A DNA stretch of 64,000 nt from Flavobacterium sp. YO12 (GTDB lineage: Bacteria > Bacteroidota > Bacteroidia > Flavobacteriales > Flavobacteriaceae): assembly GCF_004119495.1 (NCBI RefSeq), contig NZ_NRQU01000005.1:62001-126000 (forward strand), given 5' to 3'. The position numbers were made by a program, and so were the translations under genes. The stretch's first letter is position 1. Each line of letters begins with the position of its first letter. The notes under the pieces are model-generated. The model was not told where the DNA came from, searched no databases, and worked only from the letters and a program-made list of their open reading frames with translations. Below are positions 7,844-17,817 of this stretch, in pieces.

Positions 7844-10081
7844 TTATTCCTGAATGACTTTTAACGTTGTTCCGTTTACAAAATCATCATGATTCATAAA
7901 AAAACTATTTAATGTTTTTCCGTTTAACTGAATTTCTTTGATTTTTCCGTCAGTATTCTTTACTCTTTCAATTACTACATTTTCTTTATTATAATACCTT
8001 GAATCTAACTTAATTGTTACTTTATCAAACATTGGTGTTGTAATGGTATAAATTGGATCTCCCGGAGATATTGGATAAATTCCCATCATAGAATACACAA
8101 GCCAAGCTGACATGGTTCCTGTATCGTCATTTCCAGGTAATCCTTTTGGTTCATTTCTAAAATATTCTCTCACCAATTTCTTAACCATTTCCTGACTTTT
8201 CCACTCCTCTCCTTTTACATAATTGAATAGATAAGGATAAGCAATATCTGGTTCGTTTGCCATATCAAATTGTTTAATGTCAAAAATTTTCTGCAATTGG
8301 TCTGAAAAAACTTTATCACCGCCCATTAATTTAATAAGTCCTTTTATATCATGCGACACCATAAAAGCATATTGCCATGCGTTGCCTTCTATAAATCCAA
8401 CATTTTCCTGAAAATTAGCTCCTGCATTAGGATCAAAAGGCTCATACCATTTTCCGTCAGCTGTTCTTGGTCGAAGTAATTTTAAGTCTTTATCATATAA
8501 TTTTTGATAGGATAATGATCGTTTATAAAACCGCTTATAATCTTCTTTTTCTCCTAAGGCTTTTGCCATAAGTGCAATTGCATAATCTGAAGCATTATAT
8601 TCTTCTGTTGTTGAAACTGATCCATGATAATTTGTAGACAAATATCCTTTTTGAAGGTATTCTTTAAGCCCTGGACGCAGCGGATTTTCTTCAATTTGAT
8701 CCGCTCCTTTCAGCATGGCATGATAGGCTTTGTAAATATCAAAATCCTGAATTCCTTTTAAGCAGGCATCCGCTATAACTATACTCGCAGGATCTCCAAC
8801 CATTGTAAATGTTTCCGTCGAATTCAATTCCCATTTAGGCAGCCACCCGTTTTCATCATACATTTGCAGCATACTTTTTATCATATCAGATTGCTGCTTA
8901 GGATAAACTAAAGAAGTTAACGGATGCATATTGCGATAGGTATCCCATAAAGAAAACACTGTATATCGGGTACCCAAGGTTTTACCAATCTTACTTCTTT
9001 TTATTTGAGGAAATTCTCCGTTAAGATCATTTAAAGTATTGGGATGAATTAAAGTATGATACAAGGCTGTGTAAAAAATAACCTTATCTTGATAAGAACC
9101 GCCTTCTACCAAAATTTTAGAAAGCTCTTCGTTCCATTCGTTAAATGTTTCTTTATAAACATCATCGAATGATTTATATCCCGTTTCTTTTTCCAGATTC
9201 TCACGAGCGTTTTGAATACTTACATACGAAACTCCTATTTTTACTTCAACAGTTTCTTCTTTATCAAATTGATAGGTGAAATAAGTCCCAATGCTATCTC
9301 CAACAACCGTTTTAATCGTATTTTTCATCATTCGGGTTTTACCATTATAACCCATCCATTGTGCTTCTGTACCTTCGTATTTAGGTGTATTTTTCCAAAC
9401 GCCAAAATTATTTGCTGGTTTCGAAAACTTGGCTACAAAATAAACAGGATAAGCGTCTTCAGGACTATTATAGCAAAATGAACCTACAGAACGCATTCCT
9501 TCAATCTCTGTTGAAGAAACAACTTTTACCATCGCTCCTTCTTCATTAGTTAATCCTAAACCAAGATTCAACAAAATATTAGACTGCCCTTTCGGGAAAG
9601 TAAATTTGCTTACTCCTACTCTTTTCGAAGCCGTAAATTCTCCTTTAACTTTATATTTATCAATGTTTACACTATAATAAGCGGTTTTAGCCAATTCTTT
9701 AGAATAAGTAGAGCCATATTTTAAGTGATTGGTTTCGACCGCTCCTGTTGTTGGCATTAACAAAATAACACCTAAATCAGGACAGCCTACACCACTTAAA
9801 TTTACCTGACTAAATCCGGTTAAGAATGTATTCTCGTTTACATAAGGATTCGACAGCCATTGACTGTCTTTTTCTAAACTATTTTGTCGTCCAGCTACAT
9901 TAAAAGGACTTATGCTTGCCATTCCTCTTGGAGCAATCGGTCCAGGAAAAGTAGCTCCATAATTAGAAGTCCCTATAAGCGGATTTACAAAATCTGCAGG
10001 TTGTTGGGCAAAAGTATTTATGCTAAAAAACAGCATGCTGAAAAAACATGCTGCCTGTGTTATTTTACTATTAAAAATCAT
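7844..10081 (-). CDS. GH92 alpha-mannosidase
   Basis: This is an exo-alpha-mannosidase of family GH92, Ca2+-dependent and typical of Bacteroidota N-glycan loci. Beginning at the ATG at 10081 gives 745 residues with a clean signal peptide (MIFNSKITQAACFFSMLFFSINTFAQQ). An in-frame ATG at 10111 would add ten residues ahead of the signal and overlap the upstream gene. Family features are FVNPLIGTSNYGATFPGPIAP at the N-terminus, FSLWDTYRNMHPL and GNDDTGTMSAWLVYSMMGIYPISPG. The paired aspartates of GNDDTG (about 652-653) correspond to the catalytic-base region of the family. The gene lies 10 bases after the GH29 stop in the same minus-strand operon. Linkage preference (1-2, 1-3 or 1-4) cannot be read. 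Confidence 0.93.
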   Translation of the reverse strand: MIFNSKITQAACFFSMLFFSINTFAQQPADFVNPLIGTSNYGATFPGPIAPRGMASISPFNVAGRQNSLEKDSQWLSNPYVNENTFLTGFSQVNLSGVGCPDLGVILLMPTTGAVETNHLKYGSTYSKELAKTAYYSVNIDKYKVKGEFTASKRVGVSKFTFPKGQSNILLNLGLGLTNEEGAMVKVVSSTEIEGMRSVGSFCYNSPEDAYPVYFVAKFSKPANNFGVWKNTPKYEGTEAQWMGYNGKTRMMKNTIKTVVGDSIGTYFTYQFDKEETVEVKIGVSYVSIQNARENLEKETGYKSFDDVYKETFNEWNEELSKILVEGGSYQDKVIFYTALYHTLIHPNTLNDLNGEFPQIKRSKIGKTLGTRYTVFSLWDTYRNMHPLTSLVYPKQQSDMIKSMLQMYDENGWLPKWELNSTETFTMVGDPASIVIADACLKGIQDFDIYKAYHAMLKGADQIEENPLRPGLKEYLQKGYLSTNYHGSVSTTEEYNASDYAIALMAKALGEKEDYKRFYKRSLSYQKLYDKDLKLLRPRTADGKWYEPFDPNAGANFQENVGFIEGNAWQYAFMVSHDIKGLIKLMGGDKVFSDQLQKIFDIKQFDMANEPDIAYPYLFNYVKGEEWKSQEMVKKLVREYFRNEPKGLPGNDDTGTMSAWLVYSMMGIYPISPGDPIYTITTPMFDKVTIKLDSRYYNKENVVIERVKNTDGKIKEIQLNGKTLNSFFMNHDDFVNGTTLKVIQE

Positions 10082-10091
10082 ATTTAATTCT

Positions 10092-11576
10092 CTATCTGTT
10101 AATCGCTTCAATTTTTAAAGTCCAAGCTTCTTTACATGGTAAATTATTACGTAAATTTTCTGGAATTGTAACTTTAAATCCGTCCGCAAATTTAGTCCAT
10201 TTCAGTGGTATTTTCGAACCTAACATTGTAATTTTTGTTCCTTTTTTAGGATTAATCGATTTTAATGTAATCTCTGCAGGAATTTTTTCTTCTCCTTCTT
10301 TTGCTAGATAAAACAAGTAAACACTTCCTGCTTTATTCTGTGTCATACAAATATTATCTTCCTTATAAGGTGCAATTGGTTTGGTGTCATAAATTGCAGT
10401 ACTGTTTACTTTCATCCAGTCTCCAAAAGAAGCTAATAAATCATAAGCTCCCTGCTGCCATTCTCCTTCTGGACTTGGTGCAACATTCAACAATAAATTA
10501 CCGCCTTTTGCCACTACATCAATAAGCATATGAATCCCTTGTCTGCCTGTCATATATTTTGCATCTGGAGTGTACGACCAGCCGCCGCCAGAAGTAATAC
10601 AAGATTCCCAAGGATAAGGAAGTGTTTTTTCAGGAACGCGATTTTCAGGTGTCAAGTAGTTTTGATTCTTACCATGAACTGCTCTGTCAACAACAATTAA
10701 ACCAGGTTGTTTCTGACGTGCTTTTACAACCAATTCATCCATTTTAACATCTTGGCTTACCACTCTATGTTTTATAAAACCGTTTTTAGATGTGTTCTCT
10801 AAAAACTTAGATTTATAGTGCTCGCTAATACTCTTTTGATCTCCTTTTTCTACCCAGCCGCCATCAAGCCATAAAATATCAACTTTCCCGTAATTGGTTA
10901 AAATTTCTAAAATTTGATTGTGGGTAAAATCAACATATTTCTGCCATTTTTCAGGATATAGTGCTGGATCATAATTTACGTTTCTATCAAACGGAGGAAA
11001 ATAAGGATCCCAATAATTTTCGTTGTGCCAGTCTGGTTTAGAAAAATAAGCTCCTGTTGAAATATTTTCATTTCTAAAGGCATTAAAAACTTCTTTCAAA
11101 ATATCCGCTTTTGGATTACTGCTGAAAGCACATTCTTTATCAGTTACCTTGTAATCTGTGTATTTAGAATCATACATCGAAAATCCGTCATGGTGTTTTG
11201 TGGTAAAAACCATGTATTTCATTCCTGCCGCTTTTGCCGCTTTTGCCCATTTTACAGGATCAAACTTTGTTGGGTTAAAGGTTTTCTTTAAACCTTCATA
11301 TTCTTTTACATATTGACTGTAATTACCCGGATTACTGCCTTTTTTACGCTCGCACCATCCATAATCTTCAGGACAAATCGACCATGATTCTACAATTCCC
11401 CACTGACTGTATGTTCCCCAGTGCATTAATAATCCAAACTTTTTACCTTGCCATTGTTCTAAGTTTTTTAAAACTAATGGATCTGTTTCCGGCACATAAC
11501 GCTCGTCTTCGTAAATAGCCTGAGAGAACATTTGTGCAGAAAATAATACTGCGATTAATACTATTACTTTTTTCAT
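10092..11576 (-). CDS. GH29 alpha-L-fucosidase
   Basis: The 494-residue protein has a signal peptide (MKKVIVLIAVLFSAQMFSQ). The GH29 motifs FTTKHHDGFSMYDSKYTDY and KVDILWLDGGW are present; Asp238 is the likely nucleophile. An extra disulfide-like insertion, ICPEDYGWCERKKGSNPGNY, occurs near residues 67-86. The C-terminal half mirrors the 4159-5604 fucosidase, including WESCITSGGGW and GGNLLLNVAP. It heads a minus-strand operon with GH92, so fucose and mannose removal are probably co-expressed. Its own leader is separated from the GH20 gene by an inverted-repeat element. Confidence 0.92.
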   Translation of the reverse strand: MKKVIVLIAVLFSAQMFSQAIYEDERYVPETDPLVLKNLEQWQGKKFGLLMHWGTYSQWGIVESWSICPEDYGWCERKKGSNPGNYSQYVKEYEGLKKTFNPTKFDPVKWAKAAKAAGMKYMVFTTKHHDGFSMYDSKYTDYKVTDKECAFSSNPKADILKEVFNAFRNENISTGAYFSKPDWHNENYWDPYFPPFDRNVNYDPALYPEKWQKYVDFTHNQILEILTNYGKVDILWLDGGWVEKGDQKSISEHYKSKFLENTSKNGFIKHRVVSQDVKMDELVVKARQKQPGLIVVDRAVHGKNQNYLTPENRVPEKTLPYPWESCITSGGGWSYTPDAKYMTGRQGIHMLIDVVAKGGNLLLNVAPSPEGEWQQGAYDLLASFGDWMKVNSTAIYDTKPIAPYKEDNICMTQNKAGSVYLFYLAKEGEEKIPAEITLKSINPKKGTKITMLGSKIPLKWTKFADGFKVTIPENLRNNLPCKEAWTLKIEAINR

Positions 11577-11668
11577 CTTTGGTTTATTTTTTTTGGTTTG
11601 GTTTTACTGCAAAAATTTGAACTTAGATTGCAAGGAACTTTAGTTTTACACTAAATAACCACGATCAT

Positions 11669-11797
11669 TGTCATTTCGACGAAGGAGACTCGAGCGATAG
11701 CGAACAGGCGAAGCAAATCTTCGAAAGAAACTCCACAATCAAAAGCGACAATCTTTGTAGAGCTACTCGCGAAGATTTCTCCTTCGTCGAAATGACA
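11669..11797. repeat. Interspersed inverted-repeat element (REP/MITE-like hairpin)
   Basis: Two perfect 20-bp outer arms (11669-11688 TGTCATTTCGACGAAGGAGA and 11778-11797) enclose a second arm pair (11715-11723 AAATCTTCG with 11770-11778). The whole folds into one long imperfect hairpin without coding potential. It occupies most of the 322-base gap between the GH29 and GH20 genes. Hairpins with a GTCATTTCGACGAAGGAGA core recur in many flavobacterial genomes in my recollection; copy number in this genome cannot be seen here. Confidence 0.8.
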
Positions 11798-11898
11798 AAA
11801 ATGCGCAAACTAACTTCAATCTTAAGCTTTTATCAAAGTTCCTTACATCTCTGGTTTAAAACTTTGACATAGTTTATCTCTTAATTATTTAATCCATC

Positions 11899-14220
11899 TT
11901 AATTCACTAAAATCTCATCCACAAACAACCAAGAGCTTTCGCCTCTTGGACTTTTCTTTAAGTTTGACGCGATTACTTTTATGAATCGAACATTGTTTTT
12001 TTCAAAATTGATTTTAAAATCTTTTAACTCTGAAGTTGGGTTAGATGCATATGGGCGTGATATTTTGCCGACTTCTTTGTATTTGATACCGTCATTTGAA
12101 ACTAAAACTTTTACTTGTATCGGGAAAAATATACCCGCACCTTGACTTTCTAAAGTTCCAACAATTACTTCTTTTACACTTTCTTGTTTTTCTAGATCAA
12201 TAACAAGTTCCATGTCGTTAACCAGCCAAGCCTGCCATTGTCCGTCATGAAAGTTCTTAGATCCACGAATTGTATTTACCATCGTAAAAGGACCGTCGCC
12301 TTTGTAACTGTTATTAAATGGTGTTAAGTAATTGACTTTATGCGCCACTGCTTTATGAAATACAATAGTATCTGTAAACGTTTTTCCAACTGGTTTTTCG
12401 TTTTGAAATAGAGAAGCTTTTAAAACTGTAGTTTGATTAAACTGAATTGGATTTGTATATTTTACAGCATTTATATCTAACGTTTTATCCCCTAATACAT
12501 ATCGAATATCTGGATTTGGAAACTCATTTTTCAAACTCACATTAATTTGTTTCTTAGCTATATCTGCACTTGAAACTGCTGTAACTAAATAAGCACTTTT
12601 TGCATAATTGATTCCTAAATAATCGTAACGTTTTAATAACGGTGCTAGTCTGGCTGTAAAGTCATTCCAATTACGGCTTTCTTTAGAACTCCATAAAACT
12701 TCGGATAAAGCTGCTAATCTTGGAAAAATCATATATTCCGAATCTTTTGGTGCCGAAAGAAATTCTGCCCATAAATTAGCTTGTCCACCCAAAACATGTG
12801 CCGCTTCCTGCGGTGTCATTCCAGATACAACGGGATCAAATTCGTAAACTTTGTTTAAAGGATTGTACGCATCAAAAGCTAATGGTTCTTCATTTTGAGG
12901 ACCTTGGTAAAAATTAAAATAGCAAGGAGATTCTGGAGTCATAATAACATCATGACCTTGCTGTGCTGCTTCTGTTCCTCCTTTAGTTCCTCTCCAGCTC
13001 ATTACGGTAGCTTCTGGAGCTAATCCGCCTTCTAAAATTTCATCCCAGCCAATAAGTTTTTTGCCTTTAGAATTGATGTATTTCTCCATTCTTTTTACAA
13101 AATAACTTTGCAGTTCATGAACATTTTTTAAGCCATGTTCTTTCATTCTTTTTTGGCAATGCGGACATTTTTCCCAGTTTGTTTTTGTTGCTTCGTCACC
13201 GCCAATATGAATATATTTTGAAGGGAATATTGTAATTACTTCATCAATTACGTTCTGAAGAAACTCAAATGTAGATTCTTTTCCTGCACAGTAAATATCC
13301 GTTATAGGCCATAATCCACCAGACGGTACACCAATACGCTGATCAAAACACGCTAATTCTGGATACGCAGCAATTGCACTGCTTACGTGTGCCGGCATTT
13401 CGATTTCAGGAACAACTTCTACATTTTTTGTTGCAGCATATTTTACGATTTCTTTTAATTCCTCTTGAGTTAAAAATCCGCCGTAAGTACCTTTTTGATC
13501 AGGGTTTGTAAGCAATCTTGCATTCCATGCTAAATTTTCCTGATCGACTCTCCATGCCCCAACTTCTGTTAGTTTTGGATATTTTTTAATTTCGATTCTC
13601 CAGCCTTGATCGTCTACTAAATGCAAATGCAAAACGTTCATTTTGTGCATTGCCAAACGATCGATTGTTGCCAAAATATAATTTTTATCAAAGAAATGAC
13701 GTGATAAATCCAACATTAAACCTCTCCATTGAAAACGAGGTTCATCCGTAATCGTTACATTCGGAATTTCCCATTTTGCAAGGTTTACAGCGTTTTTACT
13801 TTCGATTGCTGTTGGAAGCAATTGTCTAATGGTTTCTAATCCGTAGATAAAACCTGCATTCCCCTTTGCTGTAACGGTAATTGTATTATTATTGATTTCT
13901 AATTTGTAGGCTTCATTGTGAAGATTTGAATCAACTTTAAATTGTATGTAATTATTCTTTGGCGCCTTTGTTCCAATAATTGGGCGCCAGCCTGCTGCAG
14001 CTCCAAACTTGTTTATTAAAGCGTTCGAAATATCTTTTTGAAAATCTGTTGCGGCAACAAATACGGTATTCTTAGAAAACTCAAATGATCCTGTTTGTAA
14101 AACCAGCTGATTGGGTTTTGGAATGATTTGAATGTCTTTCTCTGTAAAAACTTTTTGACTGTAACCCGAACTTAAAACAGCTAAAAATAGTAAGGTGAAT
14201 AAGGGTTTTAATGTTCTCAT
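11899..14220 (-). CDS. GH20 beta-N-acetylhexosaminidase
   Basis: The 773-residue exo-hexosaminidase has a signal peptide (MRTLKPLFTLLFLAVLSSGYSQ). The GH20b N-terminal domain (about 30-155) precedes the catalytic barrel. Barrel motifs are DLSRHFF, HLHLVDDQGWRIEIKKYPKL and IHIGGDEATKTNWEKCPHC. Asp342-Glu343 is the substrate-assisted catalytic pair. After the barrel (about residue 520) come a chitobiase-C-like segment and an F5/8-type C-like beta-sandwich (LVIDLEKQESVKEVIVGT). It removes terminal beta-GlcNAc or GalNAc from glycans or chitooligosaccharides in the periplasm. Neighbouring GH92, GH130 and GH29 genes favour N-glycan antennae as the target. Confidence 0.94.
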   Translation of the reverse strand: MRTLKPLFTLLFLAVLSSGYSQKVFTEKDIQIIPKPNQLVLQTGSFEFSKNTVFVAATDFQKDISNALINKFGAAAGWRPIIGTKAPKNNYIQFKVDSNLHNEAYKLEINNNTITVTAKGNAGFIYGLETIRQLLPTAIESKNAVNLAKWEIPNVTITDEPRFQWRGLMLDLSRHFFDKNYILATIDRLAMHKMNVLHLHLVDDQGWRIEIKKYPKLTEVGAWRVDQENLAWNARLLTNPDQKGTYGGFLTQEELKEIVKYAATKNVEVVPEIEMPAHVSSAIAAYPELACFDQRIGVPSGGLWPITDIYCAGKESTFEFLQNVIDEVITIFPSKYIHIGGDEATKTNWEKCPHCQKRMKEHGLKNVHELQSYFVKRMEKYINSKGKKLIGWDEILEGGLAPEATVMSWRGTKGGTEAAQQGHDVIMTPESPCYFNFYQGPQNEEPLAFDAYNPLNKVYEFDPVVSGMTPQEAAHVLGGQANLWAEFLSAPKDSEYMIFPRLAALSEVLWSSKESRNWNDFTARLAPLLKRYDYLGINYAKSAYLVTAVSSADIAKKQINVSLKNEFPNPDIRYVLGDKTLDINAVKYTNPIQFNQTTVLKASLFQNEKPVGKTFTDTIVFHKAVAHKVNYLTPFNNSYKGDGPFTMVNTIRGSKNFHDGQWQAWLVNDMELVIDLEKQESVKEVIVGTLESQGAGIFFPIQVKVLVSNDGIKYKEVGKISRPYASNPTSELKDFKINFEKNNVRFIKVIASNLKKSPRGESSWLFVDEILVN

Positions 14221-14476
14221 AATTATTATTTTAAATAGGATATGATTTTAAACTAGTGTATTTTTTTATCCTTCAAAAGATACTCTTTTTTAGAAAACGC
14301 TATGCATTTTTCTGTGTCATTGCAACATTCTTAAAAAACACAATAGGAAGCATTTACGGCTCCCTATTATATTCCTTTATTTTATTGTTCTGTCAAAACG
14401 TTTGGTATACGCTCGCAGCTGTTATTGAAGTAATTTGTAACTATACTATGTTTTTTTTTCTAAAGAAAGCATTTGA

Positions 14477-15556
14477 TTATTTTAAACTTGCTTTTGTTTC
14501 TTTAATTGTTTTAAAGTTACTTTCAGACAAAGCATTTCCATCAAAGAAAGAAACTCCTACTGCTCCGTTTTCTTTTGCATATAAAATAGCATCTTTCAGC
14601 TCTTTATCTGTCTTTAAACCTGGAACATAAATTCCTGTGTTGATTTTTGTTTTTTTATCTTTTAAATCAGCAACACCTTGTTTTGTAGCATAACCAACCC
14701 AGTCAATTTCTTCATCGTAAAAACTGTTATAAATCATTGGATATACTTGATCAATATTCCATTTGTCCCAACGCTGGCGCACCATATGATCTGCCATTTC
14801 TGGATAAGGAAATACTGCTGCCGTAAGGTTTTTGTTGTGTTTATGCACAATATCATAAGCGTCATTCACCACGGCTTGAATAGCATTTAATCTAAAGTTT
14901 TTCCACTCCATATCAATTGAAGTATTGTGGCTTTCTTTTGGGTTTTTATGATGAATTTTTTCAAATGCTTTTACACATTCGTCACAGTAACAAAAGTCAA
15001 ATTGAGGCAATTCTACATCTTGAACTAAGTTGTATTTTGGCAATAAACTAATTGGTAAAAAGATGTCTGGGAAACGAATATAATCTAAATGAACACTTTC
15101 GATTCCGTCCACTTTTGCTAATTCTTCAACTAATTTTAAAACGTGCTCTCTAGATTCTTTTCTTGTTGGGCATAACCATTGGTAGTAATCTACATATGGG
15201 CGTGTATCAAAGCAGGATTTACCTTCTTTACTTACTTGATACCATTCTGGGTGCTGCAATGCAATTGAGTCTCCAGGTCTGTTCATTGCCATAATCCAAG
15301 CGTGTACTTTTAAACCTTCTTTTGTTGCCAAAGGCACTAAACGGCTTAACAATTTTGGATCTGTCGAAGTGTTTATCAGCACTTCATCAATTCCTCCATC
15401 TTTGTATTTTTTAAACTCTTTAGTATAATCTGCATCCGATTTTTTGGCATCGGCTGTAGTCCATACTCCAAATTTAAAAGTGGTTTGTTCTTCTTTTTTA
15501 GTACATGAAAAAATACTAAATGCTAATAAAAAAAGTAATAGTTTTGGTAGTTTCAT
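14477..15556 (-). CDS. Lipoprotein with GHL10-like (family 10-like) glycosyl hydrolase fold, function unknown
   Basis: The 359-residue protein has a lipoprotein signal (MKLPKLLLFLLAFSIFSC, Cys18), so it is membrane-anchored. The body resembles glycosyl-hydrolase-like 10 / DUF187-type TIM barrels: GGIDEVLINT, KVHAWIMAMNRPG, VDGIESVHLDYIRFPD and DQVYPMIYNSFYDEEIDWV. A cysteine-rich insert, FCYCDECVKAFEKIHHKNP, sits mid-protein. It is unlike the GH18 endoglycosidases that usually attack N-glycan cores, since no DGxDxDxE is seen. The gene is 6 bases after the CBM9-like gene and downstream of GH130, so it is probably co-transcribed with them. An endo- or exo-glycosidase acting on the same glycan is the natural guess, but no activity can be assigned from sequence. 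Confidence 0.7.
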   Translation of the reverse strand: MKLPKLLLFLLAFSIFSCTKKEEQTTFKFGVWTTADAKKSDADYTKEFKKYKDGGIDEVLINTSTDPKLLSRLVPLATKEGLKVHAWIMAMNRPGDSIALQHPEWYQVSKEGKSCFDTRPYVDYYQWLCPTRKESREHVLKLVEELAKVDGIESVHLDYIRFPDIFLPISLLPKYNLVQDVELPQFDFCYCDECVKAFEKIHHKNPKESHNTSIDMEWKNFRLNAIQAVVNDAYDIVHKHNKNLTAAVFPYPEMADHMVRQRWDKWNIDQVYPMIYNSFYDEEIDWVGYATKQGVADLKDKKTKINTGIYVPGLKTDKELKDAILYAKENGAVGVSFFDGNALSESNFKTIKETKASLK

Positions 15557-15562
15557 AGTGGT

Positions 15563-16630
15563 TTATTTTGTGATTATTTTTCCATCCTGCCTTATTACAA
15601 ATGTTGTATTGGTGAATGGACTTTTTACTAAAATATTATATCCTGATGAGTGATTCTCTATTGTTGGTTTTAAAACTTTACCATCAATACTAATGCTTTT
15701 TGTGGTAAGATCTGCAATAGACTTTGCCCAAGTTTTATGTTTTTCAAAATATCCTTTTTGAGCACGGTATAAAGAATACAGTTCCCATCTTACTTTTTCG
15801 TCTTGCGGAATTGTAAAGGTATCTTTTCCTTCTTTGGAGGAGAAGTAAACATAACCCCATTTTTCTGGCTCATGCATATTGATTACCCCCATTGGTGACC
15901 AAACCCAATTGTACTCAGGCAAAAATTTTCCTTCGGTATCTTTCTTTCGCTCATAAGTTCCATTTTTAACGCTGTGCTGCCAATTGACTCTCGAAAAATT
16001 GACTCTCCAAAATTTATCAACGGGAACATTTTGATCAAAGAATGTGGTTTTGTAAGCTGCCCATGGAATGGCCATTTCTAAAATCCAGCCTTCATCTGTA
16101 TCATTTGGATTATTAAGTGTTCCGTTAACTTTTACTGCCGATTTTAAACCTGGAATATTCCAATCATTTGCCACGACAATATCACTTTCTCTATAGGGTT
16201 TTGTCAAGAACAAATCCCAAGCAGTATTTAAAGCGTTTATTTCTAATTCGTAATAGTTAAAAGTATCACTGTCTGGATCAACAAAAACTTCAAAATCATT
16301 GTTGTAAAAAATAATGGTATCGCGTTGTTTTAAATTTGCCCAAACGTGCGGTTCTTCCATTTTTGCTAATATATAGAAATTGGTTTCATCCCAAAGCATT
16401 TTTACTTTGGTTGCATACTTTGGTTTTACACCATTTTCAATATCTTCAAAAAGATCTGTCCAATCTGCTTTACTCCACGAAGCATCAGATTCGTCTCCGT
16501 CAATTACGATTGGTTTGGTTGTTTTTGCCGCAACATAGGTTTTAGGAATAACTGGTTTCTTTGACTGTGAATATCCAGTTATCGAAATCAAGCCTAAAGC
16601 AACAGCAAGCCATTTAAGTTTTAAAACCAT
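15563..16630 (-). CDS. Carbohydrate-binding family 9-like secreted protein
   Basis: I chose the ATG at 16630 because it gives a proper signal peptide (MVLKLKWLAVALGLISITGYSQ) 7 bases after the GH130 stop. The upstream ATG at 16675 would overlap GH130 by 38 bases. The mature protein begins with a CBM9-type beta-sandwich: PIVIDGDESDASWSKADWTDLFEDI, KMLWDETNFYILAKMEEPHVWA, NNDFEVFVDPD and YYELEINALNTAWDL. A 100-residue tail follows. No catalytic motif is seen. Such stand-alone CBM9-like proteins are common beside Bacteroidota glycosidases and probably bind or present sugar at the cell envelope. Confidence 0.8.
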   Translation of the reverse strand: MVLKLKWLAVALGLISITGYSQSKKPVIPKTYVAAKTTKPIVIDGDESDASWSKADWTDLFEDIENGVKPKYATKVKMLWDETNFYILAKMEEPHVWANLKQRDTIIFYNNDFEVFVDPDSDTFNYYELEINALNTAWDLFLTKPYRESDIVVANDWNIPGLKSAVKVNGTLNNPNDTDEGWILEMAIPWAAYKTTFFDQNVPVDKFWRVNFSRVNWQHSVKNGTYERKKDTEGKFLPEYNWVWSPMGVINMHEPEKWGYVYFSSKEGKDTFTIPQDEKVRWELYSLYRAQKGYFEKHKTWAKSIADLTTKSISIDGKVLKPTIENHSSGYNILVKSPFTNTTFVIRQDGKIITK

Positions 16631-16637
16631 CTCTTTT

Positions 16638-17603
16638 TTATAAACTGTTATCTTTTGTAAACTGAACCACTTCACTTAATTTACCAAATGCAATAGCAAC
16701 TACTGTATCAGCTGCACCGTAATAAACGGCTAATTTATCTTCTTCTGTATCATGCAAAGCGGCACATGGGAAAACTACATTTGGTACATCTCCAACCATT
16801 TCATAAAGTTCTGCAGGTCCTAATAAATAAGGCTGTGTTCTGTATTTAACTTTGTCTGGAGAATCAACATCTAAAAGTGCTGAGCCCATTGCGTAACGGA
16901 AACCGTTGCAAGTATTAATAACTCCGTGGTAGATCATTAACCAGCCTTCATTTGTAAGAATTGGAATTGGTCCTGCTCCAATTTTAGTACACTGCCAAGC
17001 ACTATCTTCAAATGGAGTTGGTTTCATTACCAAACGGTGTTCTCCCCAATATTTCATATCTGGGCTGTAACTAATCCAAATATCTCCAAAAGGTGTATGT
17101 CCGTTATCACTTGGACGGCTTAACATAGCATATTTTCCGTTGATTTTTTGCGGGAACAAAACACCGTTTCTGTTGAATGGCAAATAAGCATTTTCACATT
17201 GAAAAAACTCTTTAAAATCAAATGTATATCCAATACCAATCGTTGGTCCGTTATAACCATTACACCAAGTAATCCAGTAACGATCTTCGATAAAAACAAC
17301 ACGCGGGTCATATTTATATGCAGATTCGATCATATCTGTATTACCTGCTTTCATTTCGATTGGTTCGTGATTAATTTCCCAATCGATTCCGTTTTTACTA
17401 AAACCGGCAAAAATGTTCATTTGAACTGCTTTATTATCACAACGGAAAACTCCCGCAAACCCATCTTCGAAAGGAACTACAGCACTGTTAAAAATACTGT
17501 TTGATGATGGTATAGCATATCTTTCAATAATAGGATTTTCAGTGTATCTCCACATTACATCATTACTGTTTTCGGGTCTGTCTTGCCAAGGAATAGTGCT
17601 CAT
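16638..17603 (-). CDS. GH130 beta-1,4-mannosyl-N-acetylglucosamine phosphorylase-like
   Basis: The 321-residue cytoplasmic protein has no signal peptide. It has the five-bladed GH130 signature: [18 protein letters not shown], the catalytic region [34 protein letters not shown] (Asp99 as the likely general acid) and the phosphate-site stretch [22 protein letters not shown]130 members of this size, next to GH92 and GH20, phosphorolyse Man-beta-1,4-GlcNAc to mannose-1-phosphate and GlcNAc, the last step of N-glycan core breakdown. Its cytoplasmic location implies disaccharide import, and the SSS transporter gene lies upstream on the same strand (214-base gap). Mannoside hydrolases or Man-Glc phosphorylases also occur in GH130, so the exact substrate is inferred. 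Confidence 0.88.
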   Translation of the reverse strand: MSTIPWQDRPENSNDVMWRYTENPIIERYAIPSSNSIFNSAVVPFEDGFAGVFRCDNKAVQMNIFAGFSKNGIDWEINHEPIEMKAGNTDMIESAYKYDPRVVFIEDRYWITWCNGYNGPTIGIGYTFDFKEFFQCENAYLPFNRNGVLFPQKINGKYAMLSRPSDNGHTPFGDIWISYSPDMKYWGEHRLVMKPTPFEDSAWQCTKIGAGPIPILTNEGWLMIYHGVINTCNGFRYAMGSALLDVDSPDKVKYRTQPYLLGPAELYEMVGDVPNVVFPCAALHDTEEDKLAVYYGAADTVVAIAFGKLSEVVQFTKDNSL

Positions 17604-17817
17604 TTTTATATTTTTTGTTTATTGTTTTTTTCTGTTGTTTGTTGTAAAGACTTTATCAAAGCTTTTTTTCTAAACACATAGAAACATAGTTTTTAAAATT
17701 TAAAAAGTGGTTTTGGTTAGTTCAAAAGATGCAGCTATATGTGTGGAACCTTTCTTTTGTAATTATTCTTTTCTAATTATAAAAATCTATGTTTCTATCG
17801 TGTTTACTATTTTTTTC

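Noticed and set aside
14256-14630. Open frame of 124 codons on the plus strand
   Set aside because: It overlaps the end of the GHL10-like gene on the other strand and is a hydrophobic, low-complexity translation of AT-rich DNA.
14477-15556. GH18-type endo-beta-N-acetylglucosaminidase
   Set aside because: The DGxDxDxE motif is missing and the barrel motifs fit GHL10/DUF187-like proteins better.
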